Source: KBS-96 sp964247975 (lineage in GTDB: Bacteria > Acidobacteriota > Terriglobia > Bryobacterales > Bryobacteraceae). From it: DNA of 64,000 bases. The position numbers were made by a program, and so were the translations under genes. This document shows positions 8,053-16,531 of the stretch, piece by piece. The stretch covers positions 23,780-87,779 of the forward strand of contig CAXTWH010000019.1 in NCBI GenBank assembly GCA_964247975.1, read 5' to 3'. Under the pieces are notes generated by a model, which was given only the letters and a program-made list of their open reading frames with translations, was not told the DNA's origin and searched no databases. Numbering within the stretch: position 1 is the first letter of the stretch; each line of letters opens with the position of its first letter.

Positions 8053-10728
8053 CTAACGTTTTGTGGGATCAATTGCTTCCGGATCAATCCCCAAATTCCG
8101 AATCGCTTCCTGCGCCCGTTGGACATCAAATCGTCCCCATTTGGCTAAGGAAGACAGCGCGGCAGCCGCAATCGAAGCAGCATCCACTTCAAAAAACCGT
8201 CGTAGGTGTTCGCGATTGTCTGACCGCCCGAAGCCGTCAGTTCCGAGCGAACACAACCTTCCCGGCAGCCACGGCGCAATCTGGTCCGCCACAATCTTCA
8301 TGTAATCGGTTGCCGCTACCACCGGCATATCCAGGTTGCCCAAAGCTTTCAGCAGATACGGCGTTTTCTGCGGCTCCGCCGGATGAAGGCGGTTCCAGCG
8401 CTCCACTTCCAGAGCATCGCGCCGCAGTTCGTTGTAGCTAGTCACGCTCCATAAATCCGCCCCAATGCCGAACTGTTCCGCCAGAATGGTCTGCGCCTTT
8501 AAAGCTTCGTTGAAAATTGGTCCGCTACCGAATAAAGTGACTTGGGCCGGTCCCTGTTCCGATCGTTTAAACGGATACAATCCCCGCAGAATGCCTTCCT
8601 GAATATTTCCTTCCGGCATTGGTGGCTGAACGTAGTTTTCGTTGCAAACTGTCAGGTAATAGAACCGATCTTCACCCAGTTCATACATGCGCCGGATGCC
8701 GTCCTGAATAATTACAGCAATTTCGTAAGCGTAAGCAGGATCGTAAGTGGCAAGCGTTGGAACGGTGCTTGCTAACAGCGGGCTATGCCCGTCCTGATGC
8801 TGCAAGCCTTCGCCCAGCAGCGTAGTGCGGCCAGCGGTGCCGCCCAGCATAAAGCCTTTGCCGCGCGAATCGGCAAACGCCCAGACTAGGTCGCCTACGC
8901 GCTGAAAGCCGAACATCGAATAATAAATGAAGAACGGAATGGTTGGCACGCCAAGGTTGGCGTAAGCTGTGCCAGCCGCTGTAAACGAGGCCATTGAACC
9001 GGCTTCGGTAATGCCTTCTTCCAGAATCTGCCCGTTCTGCGCTTCTTTGTAATACATCAGCACGTCGCTATCCACCGGCTTATACCTTTGCCCGTGGGAA
9101 GCATAAATACCGCGTTCGCGGAACATCGATTCCATGCCGAAAGTGCGCGCTTCATCGGGAACAATCGGCACAATGTATTTACCCAGTTCCGGCGATTTCA
9201 GCAGGTTTTTCAGAATCGCAACGAAAGCGGCAGTGGTGGACGCTTCCCTGCCCCGCGAACCTTGCAGTGATTCCGCAAAGGTTTCAATCAACGGCGCTTT
9301 TAACTCGATTTTCTTCGGCTTTCTGGCCGGCAAAGATCCACCTAAGGCTTCGCGGCGGCTCATTAAATATTTTTGTTCCGGGCTGCCTGCTTGCGGCTTC
9401 ACGAAGTGGATATCGTGAACTACGGTTTGTTCAAAATCCAGATCAAAACGTTTCGCCAGATACGCCAATTCTTCTTCGTTCAGCTTTTTCTGCTGGTGAG
9501 TAATGTTTTTGCCTTCGCCCGCTTCACCCAACCCATAGCCTTTTACTGTTTTTGCCAGAATCACCGTTGGCTGATCAATGCTTTCGGTAGCGCGTTTGAA
9601 GGCGTTATAAATTTTTACCGGATCATGGCCGCCGCGCGCCAGCCGCGCCAGTTGGTCGTCGGTTTTATCTTCCACCAGCTTCAACAGCTCAGGATATTTG
9701 CCGAAAAATTCCTGGCGAACATAAGCCCCGCCGCGCGCTTTAAAGTTCTGGTAATCGCCGTCTACGCATTCTTCCATGCGCTTCAACAACAAGCCTTGCG
9801 GATCTTTGGCGAACAATTCATCCCATTCCGATCCCCAAAGCAATTTAATGACGTTCCAGCCTGCGCCCCGGAACACGCCTTCCAGTTCCTGCACAATACT
9901 GCCATTGCCGCGCACCGGGCCATCCAGCCGCTGCAGGTTGCAGTTCACAACGAAAACCAGGTTGTCGAGTTTTTCCCGCGAAGCAACCGTTAACGCTCCG
10001 AGCGATTCCGGCTCGTCCGTTTCGCCGTCGCCCAGAAAAGCCCACACCTTGCGATTAGTGCGCGGAATCAGTTCGCGATTTTCCAAATACCGGATGAACC
10101 GGGCATGGTAGATCGAATTGATTGGGCCTAAGCCCATTGACACCGTGGGAAACTGCCAGAAATCCGGCATCAACCACGGATGCGGGTACGACGAAAGGCC
10201 CGGATGGTCCCGTAACTCATGCCGGAAGTTCTTCAAATGGTCTTCTGTTAAGCGGCCTTCCACAAACGCGCGGGAATAAAATCCCGGCGAAGCATGGCCT
10301 TGCAGGTACAAGAAATCTCCGGGCTGGTCGCCGATGCTGCCACGGAAAAAGTGGTTGAACCCTACTTCCGCTAAGCCCGCCAGCGACGCAAAAGTGGAGA
10401 TGTGTCCACCAATATTCGGGTCGTACTTATTGGCCCGCACTACCATTGCGGCCGCATTCCAGCGGATCAGGCTTTTTATCCTACGTTCCAGGGCGCGGTC
10501 GCCGGGATAGGGAACCTGCTCTTCAACCGGGATTGTGTTCAGGTAGGGGGTGGATATCTTTGCCGGAGCGCTTACTCCAGAGGCGGAAGCGCGCTCAAAA
10601 AGCTTTTGCAGCAGATAAGAGGCCCGATCCGGCCCCGCTTCGTCAATGACCTGCTCCAGCGCTTCCAGCCATTCCGACGTTTCCTGCGGGTTCAAGTCCG
10701 CCAAGCGTTCTTCTTTGGTTTTCAACAT
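8053..10728 (-). CDS. aceE: Pyruvate dehydrogenase E1 component, homodimeric
   Basis: An 891-residue thiamine-diphosphate enzyme that decarboxylates pyruvate and acetylates the lipoyl E2 in the cytosol. It aligns along its whole length with the E. coli AceE that I know: NTIPVEEQ near the N-terminus, HISPG-like GHASPGFYSRAF, the TPP/Mg motif GDGETDEPES...NCNLQRLDGP, and later IPFFIYYSMFGFQRVGDL and GTDGFGRSDNREHLR. I chose the ATG at 10726-10728 (MLKTKEERLADLNPQE); a start 69 bases upstream is possible but adds a non-homologous tail. No E2 or E3 gene is adjacent, so the complex is encoded at more than one place. Confidence 0.97.
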   Translation of the reverse strand: MLKTKEERLADLNPQETSEWLEALEQVIDEAGPDRASYLLQKLFERASASGVSAPAKISTPYLNTIPVEEQVPYPGDRALERRIKSLIRWNAAAMVVRANKYDPNIGGHISTFASLAGLAEVGFNHFFRGSIGDQPGDFLYLQGHASPGFYSRAFVEGRLTEDHLKNFRHELRDHPGLSSYPHPWLMPDFWQFPTVSMGLGPINSIYHARFIRYLENRELIPRTNRKVWAFLGDGETDEPESLGALTVASREKLDNLVFVVNCNLQRLDGPVRGNGSIVQELEGVFRGAGWNVIKLLWGSEWDELFAKDPQGLLLKRMEECVDGDYQNFKARGGAYVRQEFFGKYPELLKLVEDKTDDQLARLARGGHDPVKIYNAFKRATESIDQPTVILAKTVKGYGLGEAGEGKNITHQQKKLNEEELAYLAKRFDLDFEQTVVHDIHFVKPQAGSPEQKYLMSRREALGGSLPARKPKKIELKAPLIETFAESLQGSRGREASTTAAFVAILKNLLKSPELGKYIVPIVPDEARTFGMESMFRERGIYASHGQRYKPVDSDVLMYYKEAQNGQILEEGITEAGSMASFTAAGTAYANLGVPTIPFFIYYSMFGFQRVGDLVWAFADSRGKGFMLGGTAGRTTLLGEGLQHQDGHSPLLASTVPTLATYDPAYAYEIAVIIQDGIRRMYELGEDRFYYLTVCNENYVQPPMPEGNIQEGILRGLYPFKRSEQGPAQVTLFGSGPIFNEALKAQTILAEQFGIGADLWSVTSYNELRRDALEVERWNRLHPAEPQKTPYLLKALGNLDMPVVAATDYMKIVADQIAPWLPGRLCSLGTDGFGRSDNREHLRRFFEVDAASIAAAALSSLAKWGRFDVQRAQEAIRNLGIDPEAIDPTKR

Positions 10729-10961
10729 GAATATAGAAGCCAAACTTCCACAATAACTTTTCTGAATCCAGAGGCGCAAATAAACAACAGCGGACAAAAT
10801 TATTTTACCAGAAAGCTTTTATTTTCAATGGCTTGACAATCAGCCTTATGCTGCTCGGAAAAATCCTGCCTGCTGCGCGCACAAACGAAATTCCAAATTG
10901 TCTTGCATTTCGCACAAACCTGTAGCAAGCTTAAAGGTTTTCGGAGCGAATAAACAACCGA

Positions 10962-11915
10962 ATGCAAGTGCGGGTCCTCCATCATGACCATTGTTTCGAT
11001 GGGGCAGCATCAGCAGCCTATATCACCCGCTTTCTCCAAAGCAGGTTTTATCCGGAAGCCGAATTTCTGTACACAGGTTTGGCTCATCGTGCTGATCAGC
11101 TCTTCGAAGACAGCCTTTTCGACGGTGATGCGAACGTCATTGTGGATTTCAAATACGCCACGCATCCAAACCTGACCTGGTGGTTTGATCATCACCAGAG
11201 CGCCTTTCTAAGCGCCGCCGATGCCGAACATTTCCGGCACGATAAAAGCGGCCGGAAAATGTTTGATCCCAGTTTTCGCTCCTGCACAAAATTTATCGCC
11301 CACGTAGCGGAAACGCACTATAGCTATCTGCCCACCGATTTAGAAGAACTGGTGAAATGGGCCGACATTGTGGACGGCGCCATGTATGAAGATGCGAAGT
11401 CCGCCGTGGAAATGAACGAAGCGGCCATGAAGCTGACGCTGGTGATTGAAGGCGTAAAAGGCCACGCGCTGGTTGAGAAAATCATCCGTAAAATGCAGCA
11501 GGAGCCGCTTTCGCAGATTCTAAACGACCCGGAAGTTCAAGCCGAGTACTGCCGCCTTTATGCTGACCATCTGCGCAACATCGACATTATCCGCAAAACC
11601 GGTTCCTGCGATCGAGGCGTGATCTTCTTCGATCTGGTGGACGAAGGGATCGAAGGCTACAACAAATTTATTCCCTATTACCTGTTTCCTGATTCCGCTT
11701 ACACGGTTTCGGTGTCCACGTCCACTTTTCGCACCAAAGTTTCGGTCGGCTCAAATCCCTGGGTAAGCGAACCGCTGCGCCACAACCTGGCTACCATCTG
11801 CGAACGCTACGGCGGCGGCGGACACCCCAAAGTGGGCGCGATCAGCTTTCCTACCGGCGCGGTGGCGGAAGCGCGAAAAGCAGCGGCGGAAATCCGCGAA
11901 GAACTGAAGAACTAA
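10962..11915 (+). CDS. DHH-family phosphoesterase
   Basis: A 317-residue member of the DHH superfamily, which contains nucleases, nano-RNases and cyclic-dinucleotide phosphodiesterases that use two Mn ions. Near the N-terminus HHDHCFDGAASA is the DHDADG-like motif I. FDHHQSA near residues 74-80 is the name-giving DHH motif. The C-terminal DHHA1 domain carries the substrate-binding RYGGGGHPKVGA. The protein has no membrane, CBS or PAS segment, so it resembles free-standing NrnA-like enzymes, but the first DHH motif is divergent and the substrate is open. Its last four bases overlap the convergent ribE gene. Confidence 0.85.
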   Translation: MQVRVLHHDHCFDGAASAAYITRFLQSRFYPEAEFLYTGLAHRADQLFEDSLFDGDANVIVDFKYATHPNLTWWFDHHQSAFLSAADAEHFRHDKSGRKMFDPSFRSCTKFIAHVAETHYSYLPTDLEELVKWADIVDGAMYEDAKSAVEMNEAAMKLTLVIEGVKGHALVEKIIRKMQQEPLSQILNDPEVQAEYCRLYADHLRNIDIIRKTGSCDRGVIFFDLVDEGIEGYNKFIPYYLFPDSAYTVSVSTSTFRTKVSVGSNPWVSEPLRHNLATICERYGGGGHPKVGAISFPTGAVAEARKAAAEIREELKN

Positions 11916-12502
11916 GGCCGAACCAGTTTTTCCAGATGCTTAGCCAGAATATCGGCTTCCAGGTTCAATCGCGCTCCCGGCTGGTACTGCGATAAAGTCG
12001 TGTGTTCATAGGTGTGCGGAATAATGGTGAAGCTCACCAGATCACCCACGATTTCCGCCACTGTCAGGCTGATGCCGTCCACCGCCACCGATCCTTTGCT
12101 GACGATGTATCGCTCCAGTTCGTGCGGCACACGCAGCGTCAGCCACCAGTTATCATCTCCCAAAGACTTGGAAGCAATCAGTTCAGCGGTTCCGTCCACA
12201 TGCCCTAACACAAAATGCCCGTCCAGGCGTGCGTTAACAGCTAACGGGCGCTCCAGATTTACCGCTGATTGTTCTTTTAACTCGCCCAGGTTAGTGCGAC
12301 GCAGTGTTTCCGGCGCAAGGTCGGCGGCAAAGCTGTTTTCGTCAATCTGAGTTGCCGTTAAACACGCGCCGTTTACGGCAATGCTTGCGCCGATGGCAGC
12401 GTCGCGCAAAACTTTCTGGCAGCCTACCCGCAAACGCGCTCCGGTCGGGTTCGGCTCCAAGGCAATCACCTGTCCTAGCTCCTGCACAATTCCGGTAAAC
12501 AT
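11912..12502 (-). CDS. ribE: Riboflavin synthase, alpha subunit
   Basis: A 196-residue enzyme joining two 6,7-dimethyl-8-ribityllumazine molecules into riboflavin. It begins with the diagnostic MFTGIVQELGQV and contains two lumazine-binding barrels; the second starts near VLGHVDGTAEL and includes KGSVAVDGISLTV and IPHTYEHTTL. It is the last gene of a minus-strand run ftsY-ribD-Uma2-ribE. The nearest riboflavin gene, ribD, is separated from it by the Uma2 gene. It converges on the DHH gene with a 4-base overlap. Confidence 0.95.
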   Translation of the reverse strand: MFTGIVQELGQVIALEPNPTGARLRVGCQKVLRDAAIGASIAVNGACLTATQIDENSFAADLAPETLRRTNLGELKEQSAVNLERPLAVNARLDGHFVLGHVDGTAELIASKSLGDDNWWLTLRVPHELERYIVSKGSVAVDGISLTVAEIVGDLVSFTIIPHTYEHTTLSQYQPGARLNLEADILAKHLEKLVRP

Positions 12503-12525
12503 AACTTTTCTTCGCCAGGCTACGT

Positions 12526-13125
12526 TCAGGCCAAGCCGCGATACACTTCGGCCAGGATAAGCCGAAAGCCGCTTAAACGTCCTTCGCCTTCAAGCGCGTC
12601 GGGCCTAATGAAGTCGCGCACGCCGGTTGGCGTGTAAATCCAGACACGACGTCTTTTCGCATCAATCAGCCAGCCGAGCGACACGCCGTTTTCAATCCAC
12701 TCTCGCATTTTCTGATGCGCGCGCGGCAATCGATCGGTCCGCGACATCAGCTCGATCACGAACCAAGGCGCGATCCTCATAAACCGGTCCCTATCGCTTG
12801 GGGCGAGAGCAGCAATGCTTTCTTTCGGGATCCAGGCCGCATCCGGTCCTTTCTTGCTGCCATCCGGCAGCACAAACGCCGTGTCCGGTCCAAAGCAGTA
12901 TCCAGACTGCTTTTGCTTGTTCCACAACACGAGTTCAAAAAGAATATCGCTGTTGCGAAACGAGGATTCGTTGCCGGCGGGCGGCATCACAATGATTTCT
13001 CCCTCTTTAGTTTGTTCCACCCGCTGGGCGTCGGAAGCCTGTCGGCAGACTTCTTCAAACAGCGCGTCTGCTTCGTCGGCGGCTTCAATGCGGATCGTGA
13101 CAGTATCGGGCAGTGTCAACTGCAT
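12526..13125 (-). CDS. Uma2-family (DUF820) nuclease-like protein
   Basis: A 199-residue protein of the Uma2/DUF820 group, which has a PD-(D/E)XK restriction-endonuclease fold. Visible are the PDAAWI acidic motif after GPDTAFVLPDG, then FVIELMSRTDRLPRAHQKM with its E, and the closing GVSLGWLIDAKRRRVWIY. Function in this widespread family is unproven; nuclease activity is inferred from fold. I chose the ATG at 13123-13125 because AAGGA lies ten bases upstream; an ATG 36 bases further upstream lacks such a site. It sits between ribD and ribE on the same strand with gaps of about 52 and 23 bases, an odd place for a nuclease. Confidence 0.85.
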   Translation of the reverse strand: MQLTLPDTVTIRIEAADEADALFEEVCRQASDAQRVEQTKEGEIIVMPPAGNESSFRNSDILFELVLWNKQKQSGYCFGPDTAFVLPDGSKKGPDAAWIPKESIAALAPSDRDRFMRIAPWFVIELMSRTDRLPRAHQKMREWIENGVSLGWLIDAKRRRVWIYTPTGVRDFIRPDALEGEGRLSGFRLILAEVYRGLA

Positions 13126-13177
13126 GTTTCTATTATCCTTGCATTTCCCTGCTTTGCTCATCGGTAATTACTGCTGC

Positions 13178-14287
13178 TTACGTTTTGCCTTTTGCGCAAT
13201 AAGCTTCCACCGCAAACTCATCCTTGCTGATCGGGTGCAGCGTCACATGATCGAGCAGAATTGCATCCGTGCGTTTGCGACGGCCAATGCCGCCTGCTAC
13301 CGGCAAGCTTTCCAATCCGCCCAGAATTTTCGGCGCGTAATAAAAAAAAATTTTGTCCGCCACGCCGCTGTCCAGAAACGCCCAATTCACTTTGCTGCCC
13401 GCTTCCACCATCAGCGACAGGTAACGCTCGTCCGCTAAACGCTGGACCACCGCGCGAATATCCGTGCGGCCTTTCGCATCATCGGCAATCATTACTTGCA
13501 CGCCGCGTTCTTCGAGTTGGCGGCGGCGTTCCGGCGGCGCGGCTGATGTGCCGACTACCAGCAGATCGTTCCGCACGCCTATCACCATCTTCGAATCAAG
13601 CGGAATGCGCAACTGTGAATCAAGCACAATGCGCAACAACGGGCGGCTCCGCTCTAATTTCGAACGGTCAGTTAACAGGCAATCGTCGTTTAGCACGGTG
13701 CCGATGCCAGTTAAAATCGCATCGGCTTGGTGTCGTAACTGCTGTACGTGATGGCGCGCCGTATCGCTTGTGATCCATCCGTCATTATCCTGCGGAGCGG
13801 CAATTTTCCCATCAAGCGTCACGGCAGATTTTACGGTCACCAGCGGCAGGCCGGTTTTCATAAAATGCGCAAAAGGCTCATTCAATTTTTCCGCTTCTGC
13901 TGTATAGCGGTCATCCAACACAACTTCCACGCCGGATTCCATTAGTTGCTGAAATCCATTGCCGGACACCAGCGGATTTGGGTCTCGCATCGGAGCGACC
14001 ACTTTCGTGATCCCGGCCTGCAACACGGCTTCCGCGCAGGGCGGCGTGCGTCCGGTAAAAGAACAAGGCTCGAGCGTGACATACAATGTCGCGCCGCGCG
14101 CCCGTTCGCCCGCTTCTTCCAAAGCCACAATCTCCGCATGTTTCACGCCGTTCCAGGTGTGAAAGCCGCGCCCAACCGTTTTACCGTCTTTTACAATCAC
14201 TGCGCCCACCGCCGGGTTCGGGCTGGTTCGTCCCAATCCCCCGCGAGCGAGTTCTAACGCCTCCTGCATGTAATCCGGCTGTGCCAT
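13178..14287 (-). CDS. ribD: Bifunctional riboflavin deaminase/reductase
   Basis: A 369-residue two-domain enzyme performing two consecutive steps of riboflavin synthesis in the cytosol. Residues 1 to about 145 are the zinc deaminase: HAEIVALEEAG supplies His and the catalytic Glu, and PCSFTGRTPPC supplies the two Cys ligands. The rest is the NADPH-dependent 5-amino-6-(5-phosphoribosylamino)uracil reductase, with TLDGKIA, the ILTGIGTVLNDD segment and VEAGSKVNWAFL. The gene starts 18 bases after the ftsY stop, so it is probably cotranscribed with it. Confidence 0.95.
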   Translation of the reverse strand: MAQPDYMQEALELARGGLGRTSPNPAVGAVIVKDGKTVGRGFHTWNGVKHAEIVALEEAGERARGATLYVTLEPCSFTGRTPPCAEAVLQAGITKVVAPMRDPNPLVSGNGFQQLMESGVEVVLDDRYTAEAEKLNEPFAHFMKTGLPLVTVKSAVTLDGKIAAPQDNDGWITSDTARHHVQQLRHQADAILTGIGTVLNDDCLLTDRSKLERSRPLLRIVLDSQLRIPLDSKMVIGVRNDLLVVGTSAAPPERRRQLEERGVQVMIADDAKGRTDIRAVVQRLADERYLSLMVEAGSKVNWAFLDSGVADKIFFYYAPKILGGLESLPVAGGIGRRKRTDAILLDHVTLHPISKDEFAVEAYCAKGKT

Positions 14288-14305
14288 GCCAACTTATGCT
14301 TTCAC

Positions 14306-15256
14306 CTAATCAAATAAACTTTCAATGAATTTTTCCGGCTCAAAAGGAAGCAGATCATCAATCTTTTCGCCCACTCCGATATACCGGATGGGTAAATTCA
14401 GTTCGCGGGCAATCGCCACCACCACGCCGCCTTTGGCCGTTCCATCCAGCTTAGTCAGCACAATGCCGGTAATTCCCGCCGATTCGGTGAATTTCCGCGC
14501 CTGGTCCAAGCCATTCTGCCCGGTGGTGGCGTCCAACACCAGCCATACTTCATGCGGAGCGCCCGGTATCACGCGCGCGGCCGTGCGCCGCATCTTTTCC
14601 AGCTCCAGCATCAGGTTTTCTTTGGTATGCAGGCGGCCTGCGGTGTCAACAATCACATAATCCACTTGCCGGGCTTTCGCCGCTTGCAACGCATCAAACA
14701 CCACCGCGCTCGGGTCAGCGCCTGTTTTCTGCCGCACCACTTCCACTCCGGCGCGCTGCGCCCAGACTTCTAATTGTTCAATGGCTGCCGCGCGAAACGT
14801 ATCAGCGGCGCACAACAGCACTTTGCGCTTTTCACTCAGAAAACGATTCGCCAGTTTGCCAATTGTGGTGGTCTTCCCGGCCCCATTTACGCCTACCACC
14901 ATCACTACTGCCGGAGGCTGGCGTAGGACGTGAACCGGCGTTTCCGAGCCTTGCAAAATTTCCAGCAATTGTTCCCGAACTAAGCCGCGCACTTCGCTTG
15001 CGTCGCCAGCCATCCTGCGATCCACCCGCTGGCGAATTCGTTCCAGGATGTCTTCCACCGTGCGCACGCCTAAGTCGGCGGTGATGAGCGTATATTCCAA
15101 TTCTTCCAGCAGCTCGGCGTCAATCTGCTTTTTTCCTGCCAGGACATCTTCCAGTCGATCCACCAGCCCGGAACGGGTTTTCTCGATTCCAGACCGCAAG
15201 CGATCAAGAAGATTCGGCTCCGGCGGCACCGAGCCGAATAGCGTTTGAATGGCCAT
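14306..15256 (-). CDS. ftsY: Signal recognition particle receptor
   Basis: A 316-residue SRP GTPase that docks ribosome-nascent-chain/SRP complexes at the inner membrane. The helical N domain occupies the first 100 residues and the G domain follows: P-loop GVNGAGKT at 122-129, DTFRAAAIEQL, DTAGRLHTKENL, TKLDGTAKGG and IGVGEKIDDLLPFEPEKF. The long acidic A domain of E. coli FtsY is absent, as in many bacteria. It heads the minus-strand run that continues into ribD. Its start codon abuts the divergent alcohol dehydrogenase region. Confidence 0.97.
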   Translation of the reverse strand: MAIQTLFGSVPPEPNLLDRLRSGIEKTRSGLVDRLEDVLAGKKQIDAELLEELEYTLITADLGVRTVEDILERIRQRVDRRMAGDASEVRGLVREQLLEILQGSETPVHVLRQPPAVVMVVGVNGAGKTTTIGKLANRFLSEKRKVLLCAADTFRAAAIEQLEVWAQRAGVEVVRQKTGADPSAVVFDALQAAKARQVDYVIVDTAGRLHTKENLMLELEKMRRTAARVIPGAPHEVWLVLDATTGQNGLDQARKFTESAGITGIVLTKLDGTAKGGVVVAIARELNLPIRYIGVGEKIDDLLPFEPEKFIESLFD

Positions 15257-15351
15257 TGAATTTCAAGCTTAGCAATCAGGCCCAAGTACCTGGAAATGCT
15301 ACCGGCAAAACCAAGTGGTTGGGCCATAGTCCCATTTGGCAGGAGAAAACA

Positions 15352-16530
15352 ATGAAAGCTGTTGTGTTCCATGCCGTGGGCGATATCAGGATGGATAACG
15401 TCCCGGAACCGAAGATCAAAGATCCGAAAGACGCGATTGTGCGGCTGACCACCAGCGCCATCTGCGGAACCGATCTGCACATGATTCGCGGCACCCTGCC
15501 CGGCATGCAGGAAGGAACGATTCTGGGCCACGAAGGCGTGGGCATTGTGGAAGAAGTGGGTTCAGCGGTTCGCAACTACAAACGCGGGGACAGGGTGTTG
15601 ATTCCCTCTACCATTGCCTGCGGTTATTGTTCGTATTGCCGGGCCGGTTACAACGCGCAGTGCGATAACGCGAATCCCAATGGGAAAAATGCTGGCACGT
15701 CATTTTTCGGCGGCCCGAAAACAACTGGCCCCATTGATGGATTGCAAGCCGAATACGCGCGCATCCCTTTTGCCGCTACCACGCTGGTTCCGCTTCCGCC
15801 CGAAGTGAGCGACGACCAGGCGATCTTGATTTCCGATATTTTCCCTACCGGCTACTTCGGCGCGGACTTGGCCGAAATTCAAAAAGGCGACGTAGTGGCG
15901 GTGTTCGGCTGCGGTCCAGTGGGATTATTCACCATCGCCAGCGCGTATCTGATGGGCGCGCGCCGGGTGTTTGCGATTGACCGGATCGCCTCGCGCTTGG
16001 AAGCAGCGCGCAAGCTGGGCGCGGAAATCATCAACTTCGAAGCCGAAAATCCGGTGGAAGTGATGCAGCAGTTAACCAACGGCGTTGGTCCTGACCGGGC
16101 CATCGACGTGGTAGGCGTGGACGCAAATAAGCCGGGCGGAACCGGCGGCAAAGACGGCTTGGCGTCCGACCCAACCAGCAAGCAATGGCAGCCGGGCGAC
16201 GCGCCCAGCCAAGTGTTGAACTGGATGGCGGAAGGCGTAGCAAAAGCCGGAACCATTTCGATCATCGGCGTTTACCCGGAAAAAGCCAACGAATTTCCCA
16301 TCGGAAAAATTATGAACCGGAATCTCACCGTGCGGGCTGGCAACTGCAATCACGTTCGCTACGCGGCCACATTGATTGGCTTGGTAAAAGCCGGCGTGAT
16401 TGATCCTTCTAAAGTAATCACGCAGGAAGAACCGCTCACCGACGCGATTGAAGCCTACAAGCATTTTGACCACCGGGAAAGCGGCTGGATCAAAGTGGCG
16501 CTGGAGCTGGCTTCAGCAGCAAAAGCGTAA
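15352..16530 (+). CDS. Zinc-dependent alcohol dehydrogenase, formaldehyde-dehydrogenase-like
   Basis: A 392-residue MDR-superfamily enzyme. The start ATG has AGGAG at 15341-15345, and the N-terminus MKAVVFHAVGDIRMDNVPEPK is family-typical; longer upstream reading is untranslated. Catalytic zinc ligands are in CGTDLHMIRG and GHEGVG. The structural zinc cysteines are in CGYCSYCRAGYNAQC. The NAD-binding segment is VFGCGPVGLFTIASAYLMGA. The insert after IDVVGVD and the overall length resemble the glutathione-independent formaldehyde/threonine dehydrogenase branch. It converges on the Gfo/Idh/MocA gene with a single base between their stops. The substrate is not determinable. Confidence 0.9.
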   Translation: MKAVVFHAVGDIRMDNVPEPKIKDPKDAIVRLTTSAICGTDLHMIRGTLPGMQEGTILGHEGVGIVEEVGSAVRNYKRGDRVLIPSTIACGYCSYCRAGYNAQCDNANPNGKNAGTSFFGGPKTTGPIDGLQAEYARIPFAATTLVPLPPEVSDDQAILISDIFPTGYFGADLAEIQKGDVVAVFGCGPVGLFTIASAYLMGARRVFAIDRIASRLEAARKLGAEIINFEAENPVEVMQQLTNGVGPDRAIDVVGVDANKPGGTGGKDGLASDPTSKQWQPGDAPSQVLNWMAEGVAKAGTISIIGVYPEKANEFPIGKIMNRNLTVRAGNCNHVRYAATLIGLVKAGVIDPSKVITQEEPLTDAIEAYKHFDHRESGWIKVALELASAAKA

Positions 16531-16531
16531 T

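Noticed and set aside
7870..8148. A 92-codon plus-strand frame whose ATG overlaps the paoC stop
   Set aside because: It runs through the aceE terminator and into the aceE 3' end antisense, and it has no resemblance to the XdhC/PaoD chaperone expected at this position.
9373..9993. A 206-codon plus-strand frame
   Set aside because: It is antisense to the fully conserved aceE coding sequence and its translation shows no family features.
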